Assembly: GCA_963803165.1 (NCBI GenBank) | Contig: CAWDLK010000004.1 | Coordinates: forward strand, 372,001 to 436,000 | DNA from: Changshengia sp963803165 | GTDB lineage: Bacteria > Chloroflexota > Dormibacteria > Aeolococcales > Aeolococcaceae | Direction of reading: 5' to 3' | Length of the DNA: 64,000 nucleotides | Part shown: one piece after another, positions 1 through 9,892 of the stretch | How the letters are laid out: the number at the start of each line of letters is the position of its first letter | How positions within the stretch are numbered: position 1 is the first letter of the stretch | Program-made: the position numbers and the translations under genes | Notes under the pieces: model-generated | Databases searched by the model: none | What the model was told of the DNA's origin: nothing | Seen by the model: the letters and a program-made list of their open reading frames with translations, nothing else

Positions 1-137
1 AGGTTGAGCATCTCGAACTCGTCGATCAGCTGGTCGATGGCCCGGATCTTCTTGCGGCGCGCATACCTGGCGTCGCGCTCGGCCTCGGCGCGCTCCTTGA
101 GTGCGCTGATGGTCAGGCAGGTGTCCTGTATCAGCAA
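1..137 (-). CDS. Unrecognised protein, N-terminal part (runs off the window)
   Basis: A minus-strand reading frame enters from the left edge. Only about 45 N-terminal residues are visible. They begin LIQDTCLTISALKERAEAE after a TTG start, and the rest is rich in Arg, Lys and Glu, as in an amphipathic helix. The TTG start is chosen because a near-perfect Shine-Dalgarno (AGGAGG followed by GGGAGCGC) lies directly before it. The frame also stays open to a stop near 200 with no better start. I do not recognise a family. It would be divergent to birA, sharing a gap of about 100 bp. Confidence 0.4.
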   Translation of the reverse strand, partial: MLIQDTCLTISALKERAEAERDARYARRKKIRAIDQLIDEFEMLN

Positions 138-241
138 GCGCTCCCCCTCCTGAAGGGTGCGTAGGCACGTTGTGTGAACCTGAGAGCCCGCAGAATGCTA
201 GGCATGAAATCCCGCCCCGGTCAAGGGTCTAGGGACCACAG

Positions 242-1054
242 ATGGCCCCTGAGGCGCTCGCGGTGAGCGGCGCGGCGGGGGGCGACGCCGAGGCTCGGGT
301 GAGGAGGGCGGGGGCCGCCGTCTTCCCCCGATTCGAGCTGCGCCGGCTGGCCCGGACCGCGAGCACCCAGGACGTGGTGCGCGCGGCGGCGGGAGCGGGA
401 GCCTCGGAGGGCTTCTGCTGCGTGGCCGCCGAGCAGACCGCCGGTCGGGGGCGGTCGGGGCGCCGCTGGCTGGCTCCGCCGGGCACCGCCCTGCTGACGA
501 GCCTGCTGCTCCGCCGGCGGGACCCGGTCGCCGCCGCGGTGCCGCTGATGGCGGGCCTGGCGCTCGCCGACACGCTCGAGGAGCTGGCCGGCGTCGCCTG
601 CCGTCTGAAGTGGCCCAACGACGTGCTGGCCGGGGGAGGCAAGCTGGCCGGGATCCTCGCCGAGGTCGAGCCCGGAGGCGGGGTCATCCTCGGGGTGGGG
701 GTCAACCTCTCCGTCGCCGAATTCCCCCCGGACGTCCCGGGGGTCAGCCTGGACCGCCTCGCCGGCGCGCGGTTCGGCTGGGACGCGGTCCTCGCCACCC
801 TCCTGACGGAGTTGGGACGCCGGCTCGCCGAGGTGGAGGCGGGCGGGCTCCCCCGCATCCGCTCCGACTGGACATCACGGGCGGCGGGCCTCGGCGAGCC
901 GATCCGGGCGGAGGTCGGGGCGTCGGTGGTCGAGGGCACCGCGGCTGGCATCGACGATGACGGCGCGCTGCTGGTGGATGCGGGAGGCGTGCGCGTGCGG
1001 CTGCTGGCCGGCGAGGTGCACCTGCTGCCGCCCTCCGGGGCGGCGGAGCGATGA
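242..1054 (+). CDS. birA: Biotin--[acetyl-CoA-carboxylase] ligase
   Basis: This 270-residue enzyme attaches biotin to the carrier protein of biotin-dependent carboxylases through biotinyl-AMP. The biotin/ATP loop GRGRSGRRW is at residues 68-76, KWPNDVL follows at about 123-129 and GGKLAGIL at 132-139. All are hallmarks of the BirA catalytic domain, and a small C-terminal domain follows. There is no N-terminal helix-turn-helix, so it is a monofunctional ligase (class I type) rather than a repressor. A TAGGGA -10-like hexamer ends 6 nt before the ATG, so the message may be leaderless. Its likely substrate pathway, fatty-acid synthesis, is encoded 4.6 kb downstream (fabH and accDA), interrupted by the islet at about 1055-4931. 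Confidence 0.93.
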   Translation: MAPEALAVSGAAGGDAEARVRRAGAAVFPRFELRRLARTASTQDVVRAAAGAGASEGFCCVAAEQTAGRGRSGRRWLAPPGTALLTSLLLRRRDPVAAAVPLMAGLALADTLEELAGVACRLKWPNDVLAGGGKLAGILAEVEPGGGVILGVGVNLSVAEFPPDVPGVSLDRLAGARFGWDAVLATLLTELGRRLAEVEAGGLPRIRSDWTSRAAGLGEPIRAEVGASVVEGTAAGIDDDGALLVDAGGVRVRLLAGEVHLLPPSGAAER

Positions 1055-1070
1055 GACGCTCCGCCCGCGA

Positions 1071-1144
1071 CAGATGACCCCACCGATCAGGAATCGAGAA
1101 GCATCGTTCGCCGAGCCGTGGATAGAGTGACCGTCATGGACATC
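1071..1144 (+). promoter_or_regulatory. Left copy of a 74-bp promoter/operator module (AraC-tail-like)
   Basis: This block starts 17 bp after the birA stop and repeats 4456-4529. The first 32 bp match at 28 positions and include an identical 16-mer TCAGGAATCGAGAAGC (1087-1102). Next are exactly 33 bp (21 identical) to an ATG followed by GACATC in both copies. A TAGAGT -10-like box sits at 1123-1128. In the right copy the first part encodes the C-terminus of the AraC regulator. Here it would encode a matching peptide (QMTPPIRNREA against QVTRPVRNREA) but no gene precedes it. The ATG at 1136 opens only seven codons and then stops. It is either an AraC operator or the scar of a deleted AraC-VOC pair. 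Confidence 0.6.
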
Positions 1145-1168
1145 GCGACCACGACCTGAGGAGTGACC

Positions 1169-1534
1169 ATGACCGACTCTTCCCCCGCTTCCACCCAGGG
1201 AATCAAGACGGTGCTGCATCCCGTGTCCGACCTGGAGAGGGCCAAGCCCGTGTACACCGCGCTCCTCGGCGCGCCGCCCACGTCCGACGCGCCCTTCTAC
1301 GTCGGCTACGAGGCCGCCGGTCAGCAGATCGGGCTGGTGCCGGGAGGCGGAGGTCAGGGCATGACCTCGCCGGTCGCCTTCTGGCACGTCTCGGACATCG
1401 AGGCGAAGCTGGCCGAGGTGACCGCCGCCGGTGCGGCCCTCCGGGAGGCCGCCCACGACGTCGGCGGTGGCCGCCTGGTCGCCACCTTCACAGACCCCGA
1501 CGGCAACGTGCTGGGGCTGATCCAGGACCGGTGA
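1169..1534 (+). CDS. VOC (glyoxalase/bleomycin-resistance fold) protein
   Basis: A single-domain VOC protein of 121 residues. The N-terminal half has the VTVLHPVSDLERAKPVYTALLG-type strand-helix start of the fold, and the C-terminal half has VATFTDPDGNVLGLIQ, the usual metal-ligand strand. Such proteins act as dioxygenases, lyases or drug-binding proteins, and the substrate cannot be read from sequence. The ATG at 1169 is preferred to the in-frame GTG at 1163 because GAGGAG (1158-1163) then lies 5 nt upstream. It follows the left promoter module and precedes the UvrA-like gene by 99 bp, so the two may be co-transcribed. Confidence 0.85.
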   Translation: MTDSSPASTQGIKTVLHPVSDLERAKPVYTALLGAPPTSDAPFYVGYEAAGQQIGLVPGGGGQGMTSPVAFWHVSDIEAKLAEVTAAGAALREAAHDVGGGRLVATFTDPDGNVLGLIQDR

Positions 1535-1633
1535 GGAGCAACACCGCGATGGACCGGACCGTGCACGGACCGGCGCCCTCGTGAGCAGGGCGGCGGCTGA
1601 GGTTCGCGGCGGCGGTTCGAAGAGCCTGATCGG

Positions 1634-4006
<2,373 letters not shown>

Positions 4007-4065
4007 GACGGGTGAGGCACGGGCGGCGCTCGACACCTCCGGCGCGGTGTGGCACGATCTCGGAG

Positions 4066-4515
4066 ATGCACGGCAGACCTGCGACGGCGGATTGCCTCCG
4101 CGACCTGGCGCGGCTGCGCCGCGTCCGCGACCGGATCGACCGGGAGTACGCGGAGCCGCTGGATGTCGAGGCGCTCGCCCGCGGCGCGCACATGTCGGCC
4201 GGGCACCTGAGCCGCGAGTTCCGGCTCGCCTACGGCGAGCCGCCGTACGGCTACCTGATGACGCGGCGAGTCGAGCGTGCCATGGCGCTGCTGCGCCGCG
4301 GCGACCTCAGCGTCACCGAGGTCTGCTTCGCGGTCGGCTGCTCGTCGCTGGGCACCTTCAGCACTCGCTTCACCGAGCTGGTCGGCATGCCCCCGAGCGC
4401 CTACCGGCGCCAGGCCGCGGGCGGGACGGCGGGGCTGCCCGCCTGCGTGGCCAAGCAGGTGACCAGACCGGTCAGGAATCGAGAAGCGCCGGGCGCCCAG
4501 CCGCAGGTAGCGTAG
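4066..4515 (+). CDS. AraC-family transcriptional regulator (DNA-binding domain only)
   Basis: A 149-residue protein that is almost entirely the double helix-turn-helix domain. Residues about 15-115 contain LARGAHMSAGHLSREFRLAY (first HTH) and VTEVCFAVGCSSLGTFSTRF (second HTH), then the usual GMPPSAYR ending. It has no ligand-binding domain. The tail (VTRPVRNREAPG) is encoded by DNA that is also the right promoter module, so coding and control sequence overlap. The ATG at 4066 is chosen because the HTH domain begins just after it and a CACGAT -10-like box ends 7 nt upstream. It probably regulates the VOC gene that follows and, through the duplicate module, the first VOC and UvrA-like genes. 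Confidence 0.85.
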   Translation: MHGRPATADCLRDLARLRRVRDRIDREYAEPLDVEALARGAHMSAGHLSREFRLAYGEPPYGYLMTRRVERAMALLRRGDLSVTEVCFAVGCSSLGTFSTRFTELVGMPPSAYRRQAAGGTAGLPACVAKQVTRPVRNREAPGAQPQVA

Positions 4516-4529
4516 CCGCCATGGACATC
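4456..4529 (+). promoter_or_regulatory. Right copy of the 74-bp promoter/operator module
   Basis: Partner of 1071-1144. The identical 16-mer is at 4472-4487, a TAGCGT -10-like box at 4508-4513 and the VOC start ATG at 4521, 7 nt after the box. The spacing from 16-mer to ATG (33 bp) is the same in both copies. There is no TTGACA-like -35, which fits an activator-dependent promoter. The module covers the last 20 codons of the AraC gene. Confidence 0.6.
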
Positions 4530-4931
4530 TCCATTCACGCGAGCTTCCTCCCGCACGACGACCCGGACGCCTCCCTGGCCTTCTATCGCGACACCCTCGG
4601 CTTCGAGGTCCGCAGCGACGTCGGACACGGCCGGCTGCGCTGGATCACCGTCGGCCCCGCCGGCCAGCCCAGCACGTCCATCCTGCTGGCACCGCCGGCC
4701 GCCGACCCCGGCATCACCGACGACGAGCGCCGCACCATCGCCGAGATGATGGCGAAGGGCACCTACGGCTGGATCCTCATGGCCACCAAGGACCTGGGTG
4801 CCACCTTCGAGCGGCTGGAGGCGAGCGGCGCCGAGGTCGTCCAGGAGCCGACCGAGCAGCCGTACGGGGTCCGCGACTGCGCCGTCCGCGATCCCGCCGG
4901 CAACCTGATCCGCATCCAGGAGCTGCGCTGA
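4521..4931 (+). CDS. VOC-family protein paired with the AraC regulator
   Basis: A 136-residue VOC protein starting MDISIHASFLPHDDPDASLA. It has the typical FYRDTLGFEVRSDVG strand-helix segment and a C-terminal half with VRDCAVRDPAGNLIRIQE, where metal-binding VOC proteins place a glutamate or histidine. The AraC-VOC pair with the VOC gene reading straight out of the regulator's end is a common actinobacterial arrangement. Substrate is unknown. The ATG lies 5 bp after the AraC stop and 7 nt after a -10-like box, so a leaderless transcript is likely. Confidence 0.85.
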   Translation: MDISIHASFLPHDDPDASLAFYRDTLGFEVRSDVGHGRLRWITVGPAGQPSTSILLAPPAADPGITDDERRTIAEMMAKGTYGWILMATKDLGATFERLEASGAEVVQEPTEQPYGVRDCAVRDPAGNLIRIQELR

Positions 4932-4943
4932 GCCTCCGCATCG

Positions 4944-5483
4944 TCAGCGCTCCGAGAAGCTGAGGATCGCGGCCGGGTTGAGCAGGCCGAACCGGTGCTG
5001 CACGGTGCTGGTCTCGCTGGAGATGGCGGTGACCCAGAGCGCCGAGACGTTGGTCAGGGAGAGGAAGTCCTGCGGGTGAGCTTCGATGTGCTGCAGCAGG
5101 GTCTCGCCCGGGTCCACGTGGATGTCGCCGACCAGCGAGAAGGCGATGCTGTTGAAGACCGCCTGGTGAACGATCTTGCGGCGGCGCGTCCCCGGCGCGT
5201 GGTCGCTCTCGGGCTCCTCGTCGAGCGGGCAGATCAGGATCACGGCCGACTTGGCGATGGTGGTGCGCGGCTCGACGCGGCTCAGCACCGGGTAGTTGAC
5301 CGAGAGCGGCTCCGACCGTGTGTTGCGGAGGGAGAGGTAGTGGTCGGCGTGGTTGACGACGTCACTGAGGCGGTCGGTGCCGGCCACCTCGACCTCGCCG
5401 GTCAGCTTCATGAAGGTGGCGTAGACCTCCACCTGGGTCCAGGCGCTGACGGTCGTGCCCTCCACCCGGCGCTGCCCGGGCAA
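4944..5483 (-). CDS. Conserved-looking protein of unknown function
   Basis: An uninterrupted 179-residue frame with high third-position GC and an ordinary soluble composition. It ends 12 bp from the convergent VOC gene. It contains blocks such as FMKLTGEVEV, RLSDVVNHADHYLSL and DFLSLTNVSALWV, which look like beta-rich repeats, and has no transmembrane segment or signal peptide. The extreme start is a TTG at 5483, and an in-frame GTG at 5465 is as likely. I do not recognise a family, so no function is assigned. Confidence 0.6.
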   Translation of the reverse strand: MPGQRRVEGTTVSAWTQVEVYATFMKLTGEVEVAGTDRLSDVVNHADHYLSLRNTRSEPLSVNYPVLSRVEPRTTIAKSAVILICPLDEEPESDHAPGTRRRKIVHQAVFNSIAFSLVGDIHVDPGETLLQHIEAHPQDFLSLTNVSALWVTAISSETSTVQHRFGLLNPAAILSFSER

Positions 5484-5668
5484 ACGCGGTGGTGCCCGCA
5501 GGCCTCACCTCCGGGGCGGGGGCCTGCTGGTGAGGCTCGCTCCAATCGGGTCAGGCGCAGGGCTAGGTGGAAAGGCTAACAGGGCGTGCGAACCGTTGGG
5601 GACGGGCGGGTCGTTCGCGGCGTCGTTGCCCGTAACCAGGGCGTCCGGTCCGCGCTTCTGGGCACGAG

Positions 5669-6673
5669 ATGGCCACCCTGCCCGCCGCCCTGGCAGCGAC
5701 CGGCGCCGCCACGCGGGAGCGCCGAGCCGGCATCCTGTCGGTCGCCGCCCACCTGCCCGACGGGCTCCTCTCCAACGCCGACCTCGAGGCGATGGTCGAC
5801 ACCTCGGACGCCTGGATCATGGAGCGGACCGGCATCCGCCTCCGCCACCGCGCCGTGGCGGGCGAGACGACCTCGGAGATGGGGGCCAAGGCGGCGCGGC
5901 GCGCTCTCGAGCAGGCGGGCTGGCCGGACGTCGACGCCCTGGTGGTGACGACGGTGACCCCGGACACGCTCTTCCCCTCGACCGCCTGCCTGATCCAGCG
6001 CAAGCTGGGCCTGGGAGCGATACCGGCGTTTGACGTGAACGCGGCCTGCAGCGGCTTCACCTACGGGCTGATCGTCTCCGAAGGGCTGATCCGGAGCGGC
6101 GTGGCGGACCGCGTCCTCCTGGTGGCCGCCGAGTTGATGACCTCGCTCGTCGACTTCGAGGATCGCGGCACCTGCGTCCTCTTCGGCGACGGTGCCGGGG
6201 CGGCGGTGATCGGCGCGGTGGCCGAGGGGGGCATCGTGGGCCGGCGCTGGGGCGCGGACGGCAGCAAGGGCCACCTCATCTACTACGGACCGAAGCCCGA
6301 GGACGCCTCCAGCCCCGACCGCCTGCGGATGGCCGGCAAGGGCACCTTCCGGATGGCCGTCGAGCGCTTCTGCGAGGTGACCGCCGGGGTCTGCGCCGAC
6401 GCCGGCTGGGAGCTGGCGAGCATCGACCACTTCGTACCTCACCAGGCCAATCAGCGCATCATCGAGGCTTCCGCCCAGCGACTGGGCCTTCCGATGGAGC
6501 GGGTGGTGGTGAACGTCTCCGAGACCGGCAACACGAGCTCCGCCTCGATCCCCCTCGCCCTGGCCGGCGCCGCCGCCCAGGGACGCTTCAGGCCGGGCGA
6601 CCGGATGGTCGCGGCCGCCTTCGGCGCGGGCGCCACCTGGGGCGCCATCGCCTGGGAGTGGAACGGGGAGTGA
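5669..6673 (+). CDS. fabH: 3-oxoacyl-ACP synthase III (KASIII)
   Basis: This enzyme starts fatty-acid synthesis by condensing an acyl-CoA with malonyl-ACP. The 334-residue protein has the thiolase-fold catalytic triad: Cys127 in FDVNAACSGF, His258 in HFVPHQANQRI and Asn288 in SETGNTSSAS. The N-terminal motif WIMERTGIRLRHR is also typical. The stop TGA overlaps the ATG of accDA (TGATG), so the two are translationally coupled, and this is the priming and carboxylation module of the pathway. There is no acpP, fabD or fabF in the window. The first 18 residues precede the domain, so a start slightly downstream is possible. Confidence 0.94.
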   Translation: MATLPAALAATGAATRERRAGILSVAAHLPDGLLSNADLEAMVDTSDAWIMERTGIRLRHRAVAGETTSEMGAKAARRALEQAGWPDVDALVVTTVTPDTLFPSTACLIQRKLGLGAIPAFDVNAACSGFTYGLIVSEGLIRSGVADRVLLVAAELMTSLVDFEDRGTCVLFGDGAGAAVIGAVAEGGIVGRRWGADGSKGHLIYYGPKPEDASSPDRLRMAGKGTFRMAVERFCEVTAGVCADAGWELASIDHFVPHQANQRIIEASAQRLGLPMERVVVNVSETGNTSSASIPLALAGAAAQGRFRPGDRMVAAAFGAGATWGAIAWEWNGE

Positions 6674-8514
6674 TGCTGGGACGCTTCACCGCTCCGGGGC
6701 CTCCCCGCGAGCGGCCTCTGCCCGCACCCGGGCCGAGACTGCGTCCGGTCGCCCGCTCCGGCAGCGTCGCCTGCAAGGGCTGCGGGCGCCGCTTCGTCCT
6801 GGAGCGGTACGAGGGCGCGCTGCGCGTCTGCCCCTGGTGCGGCCATCACGGGCAGGTCCCCGCAGCGGCCCGCGCCGCCCAGCTCGCGGATCCCGAGAGC
6901 CTCGAGCTGCTCGATATCCAGCTCCCCGACCGCGACCCGCTCGGCTTCGACGACGGACGCCCCTACCCCGCCCGGGTCGCCGAGGCGCGAGAGAGGACGG
7001 GGCTGAGCGAGGCCTTCCTGATCGCCCGGGCGACTGTCGGCGGAACGCCGGTGGTCCTCGCCTGCATGGACTTCGGCTTCCTCGGCGGTTCGCTCGGATC
7101 GGCGGCGGGCGAGCTGTTCGCCCGGGGCTGCGAGCTGGCGGTGGTCGAGCGGAGAGCCCTGATCGCCGTCGCGAGCAGCGGGGGAGCCCGGATGCAGGAG
7201 GGGATCGCCTCGCTGGCCCAGATGGCCCGCTGCACCGCCGGGGTGAGCATGGTGGCCGGCGCCGGTCTCCCCTACATCTCGGTGCTGGCCGACCCCTGCT
7301 TCGGTGGGGTCACCGCGTCCTTCGCGGTCCAGGCCGATGTCATCCTCGCCGAGCCCGGGGCGCGCATCGGCTTCGCCGGCGGCCGGGTCATCGAGCAGGC
7401 GGCCCACGAGGCCCTTCCCGAGGGCTTCCAGACCGCCGAGTTCCTGCTCAGCCACGGGATGGTCGACCAGGTGGTGGACCGGCGCGAGCTCCGCGAGCTG
7501 GTCGCGCGCCTCCTCCTGGCGCTGACCACGGCCGGACGCAGCGACGGCGCTGATCGGCTCTCCGCGGCCGTCCAGGAGGGCACCGACCCGCGCGTCCTCT
7601 CCGCCGGGGCGCCGCGGCGCGCCGCGGGCCCGGCCGCCGACGGGCGTGCCGCCCCCGAGGCGGGGCCCGCCGTCGCCGACACCCTCTCCACGGCGGACCG
7701 CGAGCGCCAGGCGTTCGCTGCGGTCGAGCTGGCCCGTCACCCCGGCCGCCCCCGCGCGCTGCACCTGATCAGGAGCCTATTCCACGACTTCACCGAGCTG
7801 CGAGGGGACCGGCTCTTCGGCGACGACCGGGCCGTGATCGGCGGGCCCGCCCAGCTGGGCGGCTCCGGGGCCACGCCCGAGGAGGACGTCTGGGTCATGG
7901 TGGTCGGGCAGGAGAAGGGGAACGACGCCGCCTCACGGGCGATCCACAACTTCGGCATGCCCCACCCCGAGGGATATCGCAAGGCCATCCGCCTGATGCG
8001 CCTGGCCGAGAAGTTCGGGCTCCCGGTGATCTGCCTGGTCGACACCCCGGCGGCGGCCCCCGGTGTCGGCGCCGAGGAGCGGGGGCAGGCGTGGGCGATC
8101 GCCAACTCGCTGCTGACGCTGCTCCAGCTGCGCACGCCGATCATCTCCTGCGTGCTCTCCGAGGGCGGCTCGGGCGGCGCCCTGGCCCTGGGTATCGCGG
8201 ACGCGGTGCTCGCCCTGGAGAACGCCGTCTACTGCGTCGCCCCTCCCGAGACGGTGGCGGCGATCCTCTATCGCGATGCCGCCCAGAAGGCCCGTGCCGC
8301 CGCCGCCCAGCGGCCGTGGGTTGGCACCGCCTACCAGCTCGGTCTGGTCGACGAGCTGATCCCGGAGCCTGCCCCCGGCGCCCACGCTCACCCGCAGGTG
8401 GTGGCCGGCGCCCTGCGCGGCGCCCTGCTCCGGCACCTCGCCGTCCTGGAGCCCGTCCCGGTCGACGAGCTGCTGCGGCGCCGCGCGGAGCGGTATCGCA
8501 ACGTGGGCGACTGA
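6673..8514 (+). CDS. accDA: Fused acetyl-CoA carboxylase carboxyltransferase (AccD-AccA)
   Basis: A single 613-residue chain carries both halves of the carboxyltransferase that moves CO2 from carboxybiotin to acetyl-CoA. Residues 1-60 include a zinc ribbon with Cys34, Cys37, Cys53 and Cys56, as in AccD. The beta domain runs to about residue 300, with the oxyanion-forming ASSGGARMQEG stretch. A proline/alanine-rich linker (about 310-345) leads into an AccA-like domain with ELRGDRLFGDD and SEGGSGGALALG. In E. coli these are separate subunits. The ATG at 6673 overlaps the fabH stop and is better than the earlier GTG, which lies inside fabH. The biotin carboxylase and BCCP genes are not in the window, but birA is. 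Confidence 0.93.
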   Translation: MLGRFTAPGPPRERPLPAPGPRLRPVARSGSVACKGCGRRFVLERYEGALRVCPWCGHHGQVPAAARAAQLADPESLELLDIQLPDRDPLGFDDGRPYPARVAEARERTGLSEAFLIARATVGGTPVVLACMDFGFLGGSLGSAAGELFARGCELAVVERRALIAVASSGGARMQEGIASLAQMARCTAGVSMVAGAGLPYISVLADPCFGGVTASFAVQADVILAEPGARIGFAGGRVIEQAAHEALPEGFQTAEFLLSHGMVDQVVDRRELRELVARLLLALTTAGRSDGADRLSAAVQEGTDPRVLSAGAPRRAAGPAADGRAAPEAGPAVADTLSTADRERQAFAAVELARHPGRPRALHLIRSLFHDFTELRGDRLFGDDRAVIGGPAQLGGSGATPEEDVWVMVVGQEKGNDAASRAIHNFGMPHPEGYRKAIRLMRLAEKFGLPVICLVDTPAAAPGVGAEERGQAWAIANSLLTLLQLRTPIISCVLSEGGSGGALALGIADAVLALENAVYCVAPPETVAAILYRDAAQKARAAAAQRPWVGTAYQLGLVDELIPEPAPGAHAHPQVVAGALRGALLRHLAVLEPVPVDELLRRRAERYRNVGD

Positions 8515-8556
8515 ACCGCTCGGCTCCGGCCGCGGCCCCGGTACGGCCTGGCCCCG

Positions 8557-8562
8557 TAGGAT
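8557..8562 (+). promoter_or_regulatory. -10-like box (TAGGAT) 7 nt before the HAD gene
   Basis: TAGGAT is followed by seven bases and then the ATG at 8570. With the usual 6-7 nt from -10 box to transcript start, transcription would begin at or next to the start codon. No clear -35 element is visible. It is one of several identically placed boxes in this window. Confidence 0.4.
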
Positions 8563-8569
8563 CCGCGGG

Positions 8570-9301
8570 ATGAGCGCAGGGGACGGCGGACCGGTGCTCC
8601 CCGGCCCCGCGGGCCACCTCATCTGGGACTGGAACGGCACCCTCCTGGATGACGCGCGGGCGGTGATGGCGGCGACCTCGGCGGCCTTCGACGAGGCCGG
8701 CGTCGCCGTCACCGTCTCCGAGGAGGTCTACCGGCGCAGCTTCACGCGCCCCATCCCTCTCTTCTACGAGCGACTCGCGGGAAGGCCGATCGCCGCCGAC
8801 GAGTGGGTCCGGCTCGACCACGCCTTCCACGACCGCTACCGGGTCCTCGCCGAGGCGTGCCGCCTGACGGCGGGCGCGGTGGAGGCCCTCGACCGGGTCC
8901 GGGGGCGAGGCTGGACGCAGTCTCTCTGCTCGATGCTTCCGGAGGAGCTCCTGCTGGCCGCGGTGGAGGGACACGGCCTCTGCGACTACTTCGTCCGCAT
9001 CGACGGGCTGCGCGGGGCTGTGCGCGGCGGGGCCAAGCTGGAGCACCTGGTCACCCATCGGGAGCGGCTCGGGGCGGTGCCGGCCCGCACCGTGATGATC
9101 GGCGACACCGTGGACGACGCCGTGGCCGCCGGGGGCGCCGGGCTCGAGTGCGTCCTCCTCGACGGCGGCCGCGGCCTGCACTCGTCCGAGGCGCTGGCGA
9201 GCGCGGGCGTCCCCGTGGTCGCCAGCCTCGCGGAGGCCGTGGACCTCCTGCTCCCGCCGGCCCCCGGGGCCGGGCCGCCGGGCGATGGCGAGGCCGTATG
9301 A
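8570..9301 (+). CDS. HAD-superfamily phosphatase (phosphoglycolate-phosphatase-like)
   Basis: A 243-residue HAD hydrolase. Motif I is WDWNGTLLDD with the nucleophile Asp20. The second motif I aspartate is replaced by Asn22, whereas classic HAD phosphatases have DxD. A helical cap follows. Motif III is the lysine in GGAKLEH and motif IV is VMIGDTVDDAVAA, both well kept. The WDWNGT variant recurs in actinobacterial HAD proteins, so it probably still acts on phosphate esters, but the substrate is unknown. It starts after a TAGGAT box and is followed by a strong inverted repeat. Confidence 0.85.
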   Translation: MSAGDGGPVLPGPAGHLIWDWNGTLLDDARAVMAATSAAFDEAGVAVTVSEEVYRRSFTRPIPLFYERLAGRPIAADEWVRLDHAFHDRYRVLAEACRLTAGAVEALDRVRGRGWTQSLCSMLPEELLLAAVEGHGLCDYFVRIDGLRGAVRGGAKLEHLVTHRERLGAVPARTVMIGDTVDDAVAAGGAGLECVLLDGGRGLHSSEALASAGVPVVASLAEAVDLLLPPAPGAGPPGDGEAV

Positions 9302-9310
9302 GAGAGGCGA

Positions 9311-9345
9311 GATATTTCGTCACGAACATTTCGTGACGAAATATC
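9311..9345. repeat. Perfect 16-bp inverted repeat, AT-rich, nested palindromes
   Basis: Left arm GATATTTCGTCACGAA (9311-9326), loop CAT, right arm 9330-9345 with no mismatch. Each arm also contains its own palindrome, TTCGTcACGAA (9316-9326) and TTCGTgACGAA (9330-9340), with centres 14 bp apart. It lies 10 bp after the HAD stop and about 85 bp before the peroxiredoxin promoter. It has no T-run, so it is not a canonical terminator. Two tandem dyads suggest a double operator, although a processing or termination hairpin is also possible. Confidence 0.75.
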
Positions 9346-9429
9346 GGTCGCGGAACGGAGCGGACCCGGCGGGTCGAGCCGGGCTCCCGGGGCCGGGTCG
9401 GTCGGGCTCGCGCGACGAGTCCCCCCTGC

Positions 9430-9435
9430 TAGATT
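9430..9435 (+). promoter_or_regulatory. -10-like box (TAGATT) before the peroxiredoxin gene
   Basis: TAGATT ends 7 nt before GTG 9443. It supports that GTG as the start codon of a leaderless message, against the TTG at 9434 that overlaps the box itself. Confidence 0.45.
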
Positions 9436-9442
9436 GGATCTC

Positions 9443-9892
9443 GTGGAGAAGGGCGACCTGGTCGATGACTTCGAGCTCGAGGACCAGACCGGCACGCCGC
9501 GCCGCCTCTCCGAGTTCCTGGCCGAGGGCCCGGTCGTCCTCTTCTTCTACCCGGCTGCGATGACCGCGGGCTGCACCCGGGAGAGCTGCCACTTCCGCGA
9601 CCTGGCCGGGGAGTTCGCGGCCGCCGGCGGGCAGCGGATCGGGATCAGCCGCGACAGCGTGGCCAAGCAGCTCCAGTTCGACGAGCGCCACTCCCTGGGC
9701 ATGCCCCTCCTCTCGGACGCGACCGGGAAGGTCGCCCGGCAGTTCGGGGTCAACACCCGCTTCGGCATCGTCCCGGTGAAGCGCTGGACCTTCGTGATCG
9801 GCCAGGATCGCCGGGTGGTCGAGGTCATCAAGAGCGGGACCCGCATGAACCTGCACGCGGACAGCGCCCTGGAGATCCTGAGGCAGCGTTGA
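9443..9892 (+). CDS. bcp: Peroxiredoxin, BCP/PrxQ type
   Basis: A thiol peroxidase of 149 residues that reduces hydroperoxides with thioredoxin-type reductants. The peroxidatic Cys44 lies in TAGCTRESCHFRD and a second cysteine five residues later (Cys49) matches the resolving cysteine of E. coli BCP. Arg in SRDS and the thioredoxin-fold strands are present. The GTG start is chosen because a -10 box ends 7 nt upstream. Its stop overlaps the TTG start of the next gene. A second, differently built PrxQ lies at 16799-17269. The palindrome at 9311-9345 could be its redox-responsive operator, but that is only positional evidence. Confidence 0.9.
   Translation: MEKGDLVDDFELEDQTGTPRRLSEFLAEGPVVLFFYPAAMTAGCTRESCHFRDLAGEFAAAGGQRIGISRDSVAKQLQFDERHSLGMPLLSDATGKVARQFGVNTRFGIVPVKRWTFVIGQDRRVVEVIKSGTRMNLHADSALEILRQR

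Noticed and set aside
9051..9361. Small frames reading through the palindrome with the shared peptide FVTKY
   Set aside because: The repeat of the peptide follows from the symmetry of the DNA. The frames run antisense to a good HAD gene or lack starts.
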